From NCBI RefSeq assembly GCF_013408245.1, contig NZ_JACBYS010000001.1, positions 2,170,001-2,234,000 of the forward strand: a DNA stretch of 64,000 nt. Direction: 5' to 3'. This document shows positions 10,096-20,809 of this stretch, in pieces (the first letter of the stretch is position 1; every line of letters begins with the position of its first letter). The stretch comes from Duganella sp. 1224. Lineage in GTDB: Bacteria > Pseudomonadota > Gammaproteobacteria > Burkholderiales > Burkholderiaceae_D. Below the pieces are notes generated by a model. It was not told where the DNA came from and did not search any database. It saw only the letters and a program-made list of their open reading frames with translations. Made by a program: the position numbers and the translations under genes.

Positions 10096-10851
10096 ATGTC
10101 TGAAGTCTGCGCGCTGTTCATTTCCGATCTGCATTTGCAGCCCGCGCATCCCGCCACCAGTGCGGCGTTTTTCGGCTTCCTGGAGCGGCATGCGCGGCAC
10201 GCGCAGCAACTGTACCTGCTTGGCGACCTGTTCGAGTACTGGGCCGGCGACGACGACCTCGCCGATCCCTTCCATGCGCAGGTGGTGGCGGCGCTGCGCG
10301 CCGTCAGCGACGCCGGCGTGGCGCTGTACTGGGTCGCCGGCAACCGCGACTTCCTGGTCGGCGCCCGCTTTGCCGAGGTGGCCGGGCTGACGCTGTTGCC
10401 GGAAACCTGGGTGGCCGACATCGCCGGCCAGCGGGTGGTGGTGCTGCACGGCGACGCCCAGTGCACGCAAGACACCAAGTACATGGCCTTCCGCGCCATG
10501 GTGCGCCAACCGGCGTGGCAGCAGCAGTTCACCGCCATGCCGCTGGCGCAGCGCAAGGCCATCGTCGAGGGCCTGCGCGCCGACAGCCGCAAGGAACAAC
10601 GCGGCAAATCCTACGAAGTCATGGACGTGACGCCCGAGGCGATCGCCGAGGTGTTCGCGCAGACCGGCGCCAGCGTCATGATCCACGGTCACACCCACCG
10701 CCCCGCCCTGCACCGCGTCGGCGACCAGCTGCGCTACGTGCTGCCGGACTGGGAGCCGGAGGCGATGCCGCCACGCGGCGGCTGGATCGCCATCGACCAG
10801 CACGGCATCATCACGCGCCATGATTTGTACGGCGCGGTGATCGCCACGTGA
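10096..10851 (+). CDS. lpxH: UDP-2,3-diacylglucosamine diphosphatase
   Basis: Hydrolyses UDP-2,3-diacylglucosamine to lipid X in lipid A synthesis, at the inner face of the inner membrane. The 251-residue metallophosphoesterase shows metal-binding motifs in order: FISDLHL, LLGDLFEYW, AGNRDFL, VVLHGDAQC and MIHGHTHRPA. These are the signature set of LpxH in proteobacteria. Its TGA overlaps the ATG of the next gene (TGATG). Confidence 0.95.
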   Translation: MSEVCALFISDLHLQPAHPATSAAFFGFLERHARHAQQLYLLGDLFEYWAGDDDLADPFHAQVVAALRAVSDAGVALYWVAGNRDFLVGARFAEVAGLTLLPETWVADIAGQRVVVLHGDAQCTQDTKYMAFRAMVRQPAWQQQFTAMPLAQRKAIVEGLRADSRKEQRGKSYEVMDVTPEAIAEVFAQTGASVMIHGHTHRPALHRVGDQLRYVLPDWEPEAMPPRGGWIAIDQHGIITRHDLYGAVIAT

Positions 10852-11618
10852 TGCGGCGCTGGCTGGTGTCCGGCTTGCTTGCCGGCGGCGCGGCGACACT
10901 GGCGGCATTGGCGGCGACGTCCACCATCACCGTCTCCTGGCGCGACAAGCCGCCCTATCACTATCTGCAAGACGGCAAGCCGCAAGGTTTTCTGCTGACG
11001 CGCGCGCAAGCCATCTTTGAGCAGGCCGGCATTCCGGCACGCTTCGTGGTGGAGCCGCAAAAGCGCATCTGGGCCAACTTCGCCCATGGCGCCAGCAATT
11101 ACTGCTCCATCAGCTGGTACAAGCTGCCGGAACGCGAGGCGCTGGCGCAATACAGCCAGGCTTTCCACGAAGACCAGCCGCACACCCTGCTGGTGGCGCC
11201 GTCGGCGCTGGCGCAGGTGAAGTCGCATGCCACGCTGGAGTCGCTGCTGGCCGATCCCACGCTGACCCTCGGCGTGGTCGAGGGCGTATCTTACGGCCCG
11301 GTGCTGGACCAGTTGATCAAGACCAGCCGCAACAAGGTGATGAGCCGCACCGTCGACACCACGCAGATGATGCGCATGCTGACCGTCGGCCGCGCCTCCT
11401 ACGTGTTTGTCGACCGCGAAGACTGGGAATATTTCCAGCAGACCCAGCATCCCGGCCCGACCGTGGTCCGCTACGACCCGCCCGGCATGCCGCCGGGCCT
11501 GCGCCGCCACATCGTCTGCAGCAAGGATGTGGCGGCGGAGACGATGCGCAAGCTGGACCTGGCCATCACCGCCACCGGCGGCGTGTTCAACCCCGGCCAC
11601 AGCAAGCCGGCGCGCTGA
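10851..11618 (+). CDS. Periplasmic solute-binding protein, family 3 type
   Basis: 255 residues with a signal peptide (hydrophobic residues about 5-20). The mature part begins with STITVSWRDKPPYHYL, close to the opening strand of amino-acid-type (family 3) binding proteins, followed by GKPQGFLL and a two-lobe pattern. No permease or ATPase gene adjoins it. The aromatic-binding Arg is not placed with confidence, so ligand is unknown. Such orphan proteins can also act as sensors. It overlaps the lpxH stop (TGATG), so translation is probably coupled. Confidence 0.75.
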   Translation: MRRWLVSGLLAGGAATLAALAATSTITVSWRDKPPYHYLQDGKPQGFLLTRAQAIFEQAGIPARFVVEPQKRIWANFAHGASNYCSISWYKLPEREALAQYSQAFHEDQPHTLLVAPSALAQVKSHATLESLLADPTLTLGVVEGVSYGPVLDQLIKTSRNKVMSRTVDTTQMMRMLTVGRASYVFVDREDWEYFQQTQHPGPTVVRYDPPGMPPGLRRHIVCSKDVAAETMRKLDLAITATGGVFNPGHSKPAR

Positions 11619-11620
11619 GC

Positions 11621-12373
11621 CTAGCGCGGCACCGACGCCATGGCGGCGTTCAGGCGCCGCACCAGCGGCTGGTTCATGTCGCGCGTGTGGCGCGGCCAGC
11701 GCTCCATGGTGCGCTGCAGTTCGCCGTACAGTTGCCGCGCCTTGTCGGCATCGCCCACGCCGGCCGCCCAGATGGCAAACTCGGCCTGCACGGCAAAGCC
11801 GTTGTAGCGGCCCAGCGCGTGCTCGAACTCGGCGCGCGCCTGGTCCTGGCGGCCGGCCGCCGCCAGCGCCTGCGCCAGCAACAGCGACACCTGCTCGGCG
11901 CGGAACTTGTCATCGCTGGCGCGGATGGCTTGCAGATGCGTGACCGCCGCCGCCGCCCGGCCGCTGGCCAGCGTGGCGCGCGCGGCGCCGTAGCGGATTT
12001 CCAGGTCGCCCGAGAACGGGCCGTTCAGGCAAGCCTCGTAGGTCGCGGCCGCCTCTTCGGCGTTGCCGGCTTCCAGCAAGGCGCTGGCCAGGCGCATCTG
12101 GTTCTGCGCGGTGGGCGTGAACTCGTAGGCGTCGCGCGCCTCGCGCAGTTCGCGGCCCGGGTCCAGCGTCCTGGCGGCGGCGTTGACCGCCTTGCGGGCG
12201 CCGTGCTGCAGCCGGGAATTGGGCAGGTAGATCGCGAAGAAATACACAATGCTGCCCAGGCCGGGGAACAGGAACAGTATCACCACCCAGTACAGCTGCT
12301 GACCGCTGCGGATGGCGTGGATGGCGAAGAAGATCGCCACCAGCACATGCAAACCGACACCAAAAATAGTCAT
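11621..12373 (-). CDS. Membrane-anchored TPR protein
   Basis: 250 residues. Two transmembrane helices (about 3-20 and 27-50) surround a PLDc_N-type segment (FLFPGLGSIVYFFAIYLP). From residue 80 on, helical TPR-like pairs such as RLASALLEAGNAEEAAATYE repeat to the end. It is therefore likely a cytoplasmic scaffold held at the inner membrane. No partner is identifiable. Convergent with the solute-binding gene, ending two bases from its stop. Confidence 0.75.
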   Translation of the reverse strand: MTIFGVGLHVLVAIFFAIHAIRSGQQLYWVVILFLFPGLGSIVYFFAIYLPNSRLQHGARKAVNAAARTLDPGRELREARDAYEFTPTAQNQMRLASALLEAGNAEEAAATYEACLNGPFSGDLEIRYGAARATLASGRAAAAVTHLQAIRASDDKFRAEQVSLLLAQALAAAGRQDQARAEFEHALGRYNGFAVQAEFAIWAAGVGDADKARQLYGELQRTMERWPRHTRDMNQPLVRRLNAAMASVPR

Positions 12374-12426
12374 ATACGACCTCTACAAACCTCGGAACGA
12401 CCGATTGTAGAGGCAAGCGCCGCGCA

Positions 12427-12936
12427 TCACAAGGCGGCAAGCGGCAGCGGCTGGCGCAGCCAGGCGGCGGCGTAACGCGCCAGACGCCCCAGGAACAGGC
12501 CGTTGAACACGCCATACAGCAGGGTCACCGACGCCGCAAACGGCAGGCTGTGCGCCACCTCGGGATGGAGGGCCGACAGCACCGCCACCGCGTACTTGGT
12601 GGCAAAGATGGCCATCATCAGGCACAGCGGCATCCAGCTGCCGCGCTGGCGGAGGGTGCCGGCGGCGCGGTCGACGGCGATGGCGCCGGTGGCCAGGGTC
12701 CACAGCGCCGCCGCCGAGGCCGCCGCGCCCACGGCCCAGACCGCCCACACCCCCTGCCCCAGCGGCCCGTCGCCATGCAGGCCGGACACGGCCAGCCCCA
12801 GCATCACCAGCGGGATCAGCGCGACTTTCAGCAGCGAGGTGTCGCGGTCCTGGCTGGCCAGCCAGCCGCGGTAGATCAGGAAGGCCAACAGGGCCCAGAC
12901 GTAGACGGGGGTGTGGGAAATAATTTGCTGGATCAT
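12427..12936 (-). CDS. Integral membrane protein, unknown function
   Basis: 169 residues with about four to five hydrophobic helices: YVWALLAFLIYRGWLA, VALIPLVMLGLAVSG, GVWAVWAVGAAASAAALWTL, SWMPLCLMMAIFATKYAVAVL and the last near LPFAASVTLLYGVFNGLFLG. DUF6622-like in arrangement, but I cannot confirm this. ATG 12936 (MIQQII) is preferred over 12972, whose extension (STHHSTEHT) is non-hydrophobic. Translated opposite to DUF72 and lpxH. Confidence 0.65.
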   Translation of the reverse strand: MIQQIISHTPVYVWALLAFLIYRGWLASQDRDTSLLKVALIPLVMLGLAVSGLHGDGPLGQGVWAVWAVGAAASAAALWTLATGAIAVDRAAGTLRQRGSWMPLCLMMAIFATKYAVAVLSALHPEVAHSLPFAASVTLLYGVFNGLFLGRLARYAAAWLRQPLPLAAL

Positions 12937-13062
12937 GGTGTGCTCCGTTGAGTGGTGTGTGGATGGAGACACTATGCGCCAGCGGCGGGCGCGGCGGACC
13001 GCGATGCGACGAAATGCGCCAGCCCGGCGCCAACTGCGGCCGGGCGGCGCGAAATGACCGGC

Positions 13063-13620
13063 TTATTGCGCCGGCTGCAGCCGCGCCACCAGCCCGCCGG
13101 GCCGGGTATCGATCGAGGTCAGCACGAACTGCACGCCGGCATAGCGCAGGTCTTCCGGGCGGAAGGTGTGCAGCGGCACGTCGCGCATCACCTGGTCGGC
13201 CAGCAGATTGGCCACGCTGGCGATCTGCGCCTGCTTGCCCTCGTCCATGTTGTCGACGATGAAGCGGTCGACGTGGGCGTCGGCGATGTAGATGGCGTTG
13301 CGCGGGCTGTCCACCCGCAGCCGGCCGGAGATCAGCATGCTGCCGTGCCACGACTGGCGCGCCAGCAGCGGCGTCACGCCGAGGTCGATGGTCAGCGCCA
13401 CCCGGTCGTTCTCGGCCATCACGGCCAGGCGCGGATGGCTGAGTTCGACCTCGAACACGCCCAGCGCGCGCTGGTGCAGCGGGAATTTACGCTCCAGGCT
13501 GGCCTGCAGCCGCTCCTGCGGCAACTCGACGTCGCGCGGGCCGATCAGGCTGGCGCAGGCGGCCAGCAATCCAGCCAGCAACAGTGGCGCGGCGAATTTG
13601 GCGTAACGTTTAAGATCCAT
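13063..13620 (-). CDS. DUF1439-like lipoprotein
   Basis: 185 residues, lipobox LLAAC near residue 22. The mature sequence resembles YceB/DUF1439 proteins: an initial RDVELPQERLQASLERKFPL segment followed by beta-rich repeats, and an NAIYIADAHVD motif. This family binds hydrophobic ligands in a tubular beta structure and sits in the outer membrane; function is unclear. Start MDLKRY at 13620 is chosen because the extra upstream MKDVP has no signal. Divergent from the DUF72 gene, 37 bp apart. Confidence 0.72.
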   Translation of the reverse strand: MDLKRYAKFAAPLLLAGLLAACASLIGPRDVELPQERLQASLERKFPLHQRALGVFEVELSHPRLAVMAENDRVALTIDLGVTPLLARQSWHGSMLISGRLRVDSPRNAIYIADAHVDRFIVDNMDEGKQAQIASVANLLADQVMRDVPLHTFRPEDLRYAGVQFVLTSIDTRPGGLVARLQPAQ

Positions 13621-13657
13621 CGGAACATCCTTCAAAAATACGGAACCTGCGCATTAT

Positions 13658-14350
13658 ATGACTCTGACGCGATTGGGTTGTGCCGGTTGGAGCATCAGCC
13701 GCGACGCCGCCCCCGCCTTCACCGGCCCCGGCAGTCACCTGGAGCGCTACGCCGCCGTGTTCAACGCGGTGGAGATCAACTCGTCGTTCTACCGCCCGCA
13801 CCAGCGGCAAACCTACGCGCGCTGGGCCGACAGCGTGCCGGACGGTTTCCGCTTCGCGGTCAAGCTGCCGCGCAGCATCACGCATGACCAGCGGCTGCGC
13901 GACATCGCCGCCCCGCTGGCGCAATTCGCCGCCGAGGCGGGCGCGCTGGGCGACAAGCTCGGCTGTGTGCTGGTGCAGTTACCGCCCAGCCTGGCGCTGG
14001 ACGCGGCGCTGGCCGCGGCCTTCCTGCAGCGCCTGCGCGGCCAGTTCGATTGCATGCTGGCGTGCGAGGCGCGCCACGGCAGCTGGTTTGGCGACGACGC
14101 CAGCGCCCTGCTGCAACGCCACCGCGTCACCCGCGTGATTGCCGATCCGCCGGCCGGCCAGCCGGGGCCGTACGTGCCGACCACCGAGGACGCCTATGTG
14201 CGCCTGCACGGCAGCCCGCGCATGTATTACTCGTCGTACGACGAGGCCTACCTGGCCAGCGTGGCCGCCTGGCTGGCCGGGCGCGACGGCTGGTGCATCT
14301 TCGACAACACCGCATCCGGCGCGGCCCTCCTCAACGCGCTGCGGCTGCGC

Positions 14351-14368
<18 letters not shown>
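13658..14368 (+). CDS. DUF72 family protein (YecE-like)
   Basis: 236 residues. The start LGCAGWSIS and the EINSSFYRPHQRQTYARWADS segment are typical of DUF72/YecE, a TIM-barrel protein family of unresolved activity. Later FAVKLPRSITHD and YVRLHGSPRMYYSSYDEAYL match its C-terminal half. Overlaps the convergent hybrid kinase gene by 18 bases. No neighbour suggests its substrate. Confidence 0.85.
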
Positions 14369-16249
<1,881 letters not shown>

Positions 16250-16263
16250 GACGGTGTCCTTGT

Positions 16264-17589
16264 TCATGGGGAAGCGGCCGGCAGCCGCAGATAAAACGTC
16301 GACCCCTCCCCCTCGGCGCTGCACACATCGACCGTGCCGCCCAGCAGCGTGGCCAGCTTGCGGCACAGCGGCAGTCCCAGCCCGGTGCCCTTGGCGCGCC
16401 GCTGCAGCGGGTGTTCGATCTGGCTGAACTCCTCGAAGATCAGCTGCTGGTTGTCCGCGCTGATGCCAATGCCGGTGTCGGTGACGGCAAACGTGATCCG
16501 CTGCGCGCCCTCGTCCAGCAATTGCACCACCACCTGGCCCTGCTCGGTGAACTTGAGCGCGTTGGAAATGAAATTGCGCAGGATTTGCGTGACCTTGCCC
16601 TCGTCCGAGATCAGCACGGTCGGCGGCGGCTCGACGAACACCAGCTCCACCGGGGCGTTGCGGGTCAGCGGCCGCAGCATGCCCTTGAGCGCGCTGAACA
16701 TCTCGCCGACCTGCAACGGCGCCAGCGTCACCTCCACCTTGCCGGCCTCGATCTTGGCCAGGTCCAGCAGGTCGTTGACCAGTTCCGACAGGTCGCTGGC
16801 GGCGCTGGCGATGAAGGCCACCTGGCGTTCCTGCTCGTCGGTCAGCGGGCCGTCCATGCGGTCCAGCAGCAGCGTGGTCAGCGCGCGGATCGAACTCAGC
16901 GGCGTGCGCAGCTCGTGGCTGGTGTTGGACAGGAAGCGCGATTTCATCTCGTCGGCCTTGCGCAGGCGCTCGGCCTTTTCCTCGATTTCGGCGTACAGCG
17001 CCACCACGCCGCGGTTGGTGTCCTCCAGCTCGCGCGTCAGTTCCAGCAGGTCGTCCTGGCGTTCGCGCAGCTCGGCCAGCGCCTGCGCCAGCTCGCGGTT
17101 CTGCTGCTCGATTTCCGAATAGGTGCTTTGCACCGGCGTCGCTGCCAGCCGCGCGCCCAGCCGCGCCAGGTCAAGCGGCTCGCGCGACTGCGCCGGCGGC
17201 AGCGTCTTGCTCATCTCGACCTTGAGTTCTTCCGGCGTGTCGCTGAGCACTGTGCAATCGTCCATCAGCCGGCGCGCGGTCACCAGTGCCTCCTGCAGTT
17301 GCGACGCCGCCCCCTCGGCGCCGGCCGCCAGCCGCTCGGCAGCGCCGGCGTGGATGCTGACCCGCAGTTGCGCCGGCTGCTGCTGGGCGTTGACGGCAAA
17401 CGTGGCGCGGCCGCCCGCCAGCCGGCCGTAGGCGCAGCGCGCCACTTCCGACACGGCAGTGGCGATGCGCACCTGGTCCTGCACGCCAAACTGGAGCAGG
17501 CCGGCGATCTGGCGCGCGCGCTGGCGCACCGCCACCACGTCCGGCGCGCTGGCGATGCTGACCTGCAGGACGCGGACGAAGGGCATCAT
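16264..17589 (-). CDS. Histidine kinase with a degenerate RsbT-like N-terminal domain
   Basis: 441 residues, soluble. Residues about 15-115 resemble RsbT/HATPase_c_2 (VVAVR... and SEVAR, compare RsbT VVAVR... SELAR) but the N-box Asn is Cys (SEVARCAY) and the DxGxG loop is missing, so it likely cannot bind ATP. A coiled coil (about 155-210) leads into HisKA with H225 (NTSHELRTPL) and an HATPase with N, G1 (DTGIGI) and G2 (GTGLGLPL) boxes intact. Overlaps the preceding gene ATGA at 17586-17589. Inferred role: senses the stressosome through its RsbT-like domain. Confidence 0.85.
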   Translation of the reverse strand: MMPFVRVLQVSIASAPDVVAVRQRARQIAGLLQFGVQDQVRIATAVSEVARCAYGRLAGGRATFAVNAQQQPAQLRVSIHAGAAERLAAGAEGAASQLQEALVTARRLMDDCTVLSDTPEELKVEMSKTLPPAQSREPLDLARLGARLAATPVQSTYSEIEQQNRELAQALAELRERQDDLLELTRELEDTNRGVVALYAEIEEKAERLRKADEMKSRFLSNTSHELRTPLSSIRALTTLLLDRMDGPLTDEQERQVAFIASAASDLSELVNDLLDLAKIEAGKVEVTLAPLQVGEMFSALKGMLRPLTRNAPVELVFVEPPPTVLISDEGKVTQILRNFISNALKFTEQGQVVVQLLDEGAQRITFAVTDTGIGISADNQQLIFEEFSQIEHPLQRRAKGTGLGLPLCRKLATLLGGTVDVCSAEGEGSTFYLRLPAASP

Positions 17590-18611
17590 GCGCTCCCCGG
17601 CATGGCCATGACCAGCACGCTGGCGTCGTCGCGGCCACGGCTGTGGTCGCGCAGCAGCACGCCGGCGATCAGCGCCGGCGCCCGCGCCGCCAGGCCCGGA
17701 TACTGGGCCAGGTCCCACTGGGTGGTGATGCCGTCGCTGGCCAGCACCACCAGCGCCCCGGCCGGGCAGGCAAACGCCAGTTGCTGCACCTTGCGCACAT
17801 TGTGGCCGACGATGCCGTTGTGCGACATCAGCTGGCGCCGCGCGCCATGGGCGATGATGCTGGCGCCGATGTTGCCGATGCCGGCGAACTCCAGCTGTTG
17901 CCCGGCCAGATCGACCGCGGCGATGGCCAGCGCGGCGCCGCGCGTCGGCCGCAGCGCCTGGTGGCACTCGTCCATCAGCCGCTGCGGCGGCAGGCCGCCC
18001 AGGCCGGCCACCGCGCGCACCGCCGCGGCCGAGGCCTTGGCGGCCTCCGGCCCGTGGCCCAGGCCGTCGGCCATCAGCAGCGTCAGGCGGCCCTGGTGCG
18101 GCGTCACCGCCCAGGCGTCGCCGCATTCGGTTTCGCTCGGCAGCGGCAGGCACACCCCGCCCGTCCAGGCCGGCTGGGTGGCGGCCGCCGCGTCCAGCCA
18201 CAGGCGCGCGAACAGCGCCGTGCCCTTGCCGGGCGGCGCGTAGACGTCAAACTGGTCGGCCAGGCGGCGCATGGCGCCCAGCCCGGTGCCGGCGGTGCCG
18301 GCGGTCGACACGCCGTCCTGCATTGCCTGCGCCAGGTTGGCGATGCCCGGTCCCTGGTCCAGCGCCAGCACCTCGATGCAGCGCTGGCCGCCGTGCTCGG
18401 CCACGCTGACCAGCAGGCGGCCGTCGCCGGCGTGCTTGAGGATGTTGGTGGCGGCCTCGGTGATGATGATGGCCAGCTGGCCGGCGCGCGTGTCGCTCAT
18501 GCCCAGCCGGGCGGCCAGCGCCTGGCCGGCGCGGCGCGCGGCGCCGGCATCGCTGGCGTGGCTGACGACGATCCATTCGGCCGGCGCCAGCGAACTGCTT
18601 AGATTTTCCAT
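17586..18611 (-). CDS. RsbT-like kinase domain fused to an RsbX-like phosphatase
   Basis: 341 residues. N-terminal HATPase (about 12-140) keeps the N-box (EAATNILKH, N56), D85 in ALDQGPGI and a Gly-rich lid. The C-terminal PP2C/SpoIIE domain has GDAW (D165), ADGLGHGPEA (D182), SDGI and RDDASV. In Bacillus RsbX dephosphorylates stressosome proteins; here kinase and phosphatase are one chain. Start overlaps the rsbT end by 13 bp and its stop overlaps the next gene. Confidence 0.9.
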   Translation of the reverse strand: MENLSSSLAPAEWIVVSHASDAGAARRAGQALAARLGMSDTRAGQLAIIITEAATNILKHAGDGRLLVSVAEHGGQRCIEVLALDQGPGIANLAQAMQDGVSTAGTAGTGLGAMRRLADQFDVYAPPGKGTALFARLWLDAAAATQPAWTGGVCLPLPSETECGDAWAVTPHQGRLTLLMADGLGHGPEAAKASAAAVRAVAGLGGLPPQRLMDECHQALRPTRGAALAIAAVDLAGQQLEFAGIGNIGASIIAHGARRQLMSHNGIVGHNVRKVQQLAFACPAGALVVLASDGITTQWDLAQYPGLAARAPALIAGVLLRDHSRGRDDASVLVMAMPGSA

Positions 18612-19066
18612 TTGATGATCGCTACCGCTGTGCCCTCGCCGGGGCTGGAATCGATGGTAAAGTCGTCGGCCAGGCGGCGCGTGCCGCCCAGCCCGAGGCC
18701 GAGGCCGCCGCCGCTGGTGTAGCCGTCGCGCAGCGCCAGCTCGATGTCGGCAATGCCGGGGCCGGTGTCGGCGAACACCAGCCGCAAGCCCTTGCGCAGG
18801 CCGTCCACCAGCCGCTCCAGCAGCACCACGCCGCCGCCGCCGTACTTGATGGTGTTGCGCGCCAGCTCGCTGGCGGCGGTCACCAGCTTGGTCTGGTCGA
18901 CCAGGCTCAGCTTCATGTCGATGGCCTGCTCGCGCACCGCCTTGCGCACCGCCACGACGTGCTCGTCGGTTTCCAGCGGCAGCACCTGGTGCAGCTGCGC
19001 CTGGCTGGCGTAGCGGGTCAGCAAGGGTGAACGGTAACGGCTGACATCCAGGGTCGATGGGCTCAT
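18599..19066 (-). CDS. rsbT: Stressosome switch kinase RsbT
   Basis: 155 residues, serine/threonine kinase that in Bacillus phosphorylates RsbR and RsbS and is released on stress. Here the fold is complete: VVAVRKAVREQA (about 37-48), N-box ELARNTIKY with N71, G1 box ADTGPGI (D100) and a Gly-rich GGGLGLGLGG. The start abuts the rsbS stop (1-base overlap), so the genes are translationally coupled. Confidence 0.93.
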   Translation of the reverse strand: MSPSTLDVSRYRSPLLTRYASQAQLHQVLPLETDEHVVAVRKAVREQAIDMKLSLVDQTKLVTAASELARNTIKYGGGGVVLLERLVDGLRKGLRLVFADTGPGIADIELALRDGYTSGGGLGLGLGGTRRLADDFTIDSSPGEGTAVAIIKWKI

Positions 19067-19422
19067 CAGACGTAGTTCTTTCCTAGCAACTTCATGCCTT
19101 TTTCCACATTCAGCGCGGTTTTCACGCCGGGCAGCGTCAGGCCCAGCTCCACCAGCGTGATGGCCACCGCCGGCTGCATGCCGACCAGCACCGTCTGCGC
19201 GTCCAGCACGCGCGCCATGGCGGCGGTGTTGCTGATCATGCGGCCGATGAACGAGTCCACCAGGTCCAGCGCGGATATGTCGATCAGCACGCCCTTGGCG
19301 CGGTCGCTGACGATGCGTTCGGTCAGGTCGTCCTGCAAGGTCATGGCCAGGCGGTCGTGCATGTCCACCTGGATGGTGACCAGCAGCAGGTCACCGATGC
19401 GCAAGATAGGGATGCGTTCCAT
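19066..19422 (-). CDS. rsbS: Stressosome scaffold protein RsbS (STAS domain)
   Basis: 118-residue single STAS domain. PILRIGDLLLVTIQVDMHD resembles RsbS, and LVDSFIGRMI holds the phosphorylatable Ser57 that matches Bacillus RsbS Ser59; MQPAVAITLVELGL is the family C-terminal motif. It forms the core of the stressosome with RsbR. Seven bases separate it from rsbR. Confidence 0.93.
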   Translation of the reverse strand: MERIPILRIGDLLLVTIQVDMHDRLAMTLQDDLTERIVSDRAKGVLIDISALDLVDSFIGRMISNTAAMARVLDAQTVLVGMQPAVAITLVELGLTLPGVKTALNVEKGMKLLGKNYV

Positions 19423-19429
19423 GCCGCCC

Positions 19430-20281
19430 TCACGCCTGGCGGGTGATGGTGGCGCCGACGCGGTTCAGCGCCACCACGAAGGCATCGGCCAGCGTGGCCT
19501 TGGTCACCACGTCCTCCAGGTTCACGCCCAGGTGGACGATGGTCTGGGCGATCTGCGGGCGGATGCCGCTGATGATGCAGTCCGCGCCCATCAGGCGGGC
19601 GGCGGCGATGGTTTTCATCAGGTGCTGCGCCACCAGCGTGTCCACGGTCGGCACGCCGGTGATGTCGATGATGGCGATGGCGGCGCCGGTTTCCACCACT
19701 TTTTCCAGCAGGCTCTCCATCACCACCTGGCTGCGCGCGCTGTCCAGCGTGCCGATCAGCGGCAGCGCCAGGATGTCGTGCCACAACTTGACCACCGGCG
19801 TCGACAGCTCCATCAGCTCGTGCTGCTGGCGCACGATGATCTGGTCGCGGCTCTTCTGGAACACCTCCAGCGTGTACAGGCCCAGCTGGTCGAGCACGGT
19901 GCTGATGGCCCACGACGCCTCGGCCAGCGCCTGCGGCTCGGCCGCCAGTTCGCGGCGCAGCATGGCAAACAGCGACTGCTTGAGCGAGAACACGAAGGTC
20001 GCGGTGTCGTTCGGCGTCGAGCCCTGCTTGGCGCGCTGGGTGGAAATTTCGTTGAGCAGATTGCGCACCTCGTCCCACTGGCGCACGTTGATGTCGTCGG
20101 TGCCGCCGGTGGCGACGGCGGCCGGCAGCAGGGCCAGCAGCTGGCGCGTGTGACGGTGCATGGTGGCGTCGTCGCTGCGGAAGCTCTTGCCGTTCATCTC
20201 AGCGGTCCAGGTGGCCAGGATGTCGGCTTCGTGTTGCGTGATCAGGTTGCTCAGGCGTTGAGCGATGTTATTGGCAGCCAT
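19430..20281 (-). CDS. rsbR: Stressosome sensor RsbR (N-terminal sensory helix bundle + STAS)
   Basis: 283 residues. The N-terminal half (about 1-155) is all-alpha, of the RsbRD-type (RsbRD_N), not a globin as in RsbRA. The STAS half (about 160-280) has VDTLVAQHLMKT with T215 and CIISGIRPQIAQT with Ser238, at the positions of the two Bacillus phosphorylation sites (T171, T205); the second is Ser here. GGGGA is four bases before ATG. It is the first gene of the operon. Confidence 0.92.
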   Translation of the reverse strand: MAANNIAQRLSNLITQHEADILATWTAEMNGKSFRSDDATMHRHTRQLLALLPAAVATGGTDDINVRQWDEVRNLLNEISTQRAKQGSTPNDTATFVFSLKQSLFAMLRRELAAEPQALAEASWAISTVLDQLGLYTLEVFQKSRDQIIVRQQHELMELSTPVVKLWHDILALPLIGTLDSARSQVVMESLLEKVVETGAAIAIIDITGVPTVDTLVAQHLMKTIAAARLMGADCIISGIRPQIAQTIVHLGVNLEDVVTKATLADAFVVALNRVGATITRQA

Positions 20282-20379
20282 TCAATCCCCTAGTTTGTGT
20301 GTTAGATGACGTAACTGTCAGACTATATAACATTGCATCAAAAATAGGGTTTTCAATCGTGCGCGGAGAGCAAAACTGC

Positions 20380-20413
20380 TTGCTTTTTTGATTTCTAGTG
20401 TTATAGTTCACTA
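20380..20413 (+). promoter_or_regulatory. Promoter and GntR-type operator of the ABC operon
   Basis: -35 TTGCTT (20380-20385), 16-bp spacer, -10 TATAGT (20402-20407). An inverted repeat TAGTG-N8-CACTA (20396-20413) overlaps the -10. GntR/YtrA regulators bind such dyads and the gene for one follows 40 bases downstream, so autorepression is likely. Confidence 0.6.
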
Positions 20414-20452
20414 CAACACCACTTCATTAACACACGTAAGGGGTAACCATGT

Positions 20453-20809
20453 ATGTGGAATGACAATGCGCCGATCTATCGGCAGCTCAAGGACAAGGTG
20501 GTCGGCATGATGCTGGACGGCCTGCTCAAGCCCGGCGACGCCCTGCCCTCGGTGCGGCAGATCGCCGCCGATTATCAACTCAACCCGATCACGGTCTCGC
20601 GCGCCTACCAGGAGCTGGTGGACGAAACGCTGGTCGAAAAACGGAGGGGATTAGGTATGTATGTGACTGATGGCGCCCGCGACAAACTGCTGGCCACCGA
20701 ACGCGAGCGCTTCCTGCGCGAAGACTGGCCGCTGGTGCTGGAACGCATCCGCCGCCTCGGGCTGGACCTGGAGGCCTTGCTGAAGCCGGCCGCCGGAGGT
20801 GCGGCATGA
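20453..20809 (+). CDS. GntR family regulator, YtrA subfamily
   Basis: 118 residues, winged helix at the N-terminus: IYRQLKDKVVGMMLDGLLKPG and LPSVRQIAADYQLNPITVSRAYQELVDE (recognition helix), then a short C-terminal tail (about 40 residues) without a large ligand domain, as in YtrA. Probably represses its own ABC operon via the dyad at 20396. ATG 20453 is preferred over 20450 because GGGG lies close to both, and the downstream WNDNAPIYRQ matches the family. Start overlaps no other gene; its stop overlaps the next start (ATGA). Confidence 0.9.
   Translation: MWNDNAPIYRQLKDKVVGMMLDGLLKPGDALPSVRQIAADYQLNPITVSRAYQELVDETLVEKRRGLGMYVTDGARDKLLATERERFLREDWPLVLERIRRLGLDLEALLKPAAGGAA

Noticed and set aside
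17590..18201. N-terminal extension of the RsbT-like kinase frame
   Set aside because: Overlaps the RsbT-RsbX gene on the same strand; Arg/Pro/Gly-rich shadow. The real start is ATG 17589.
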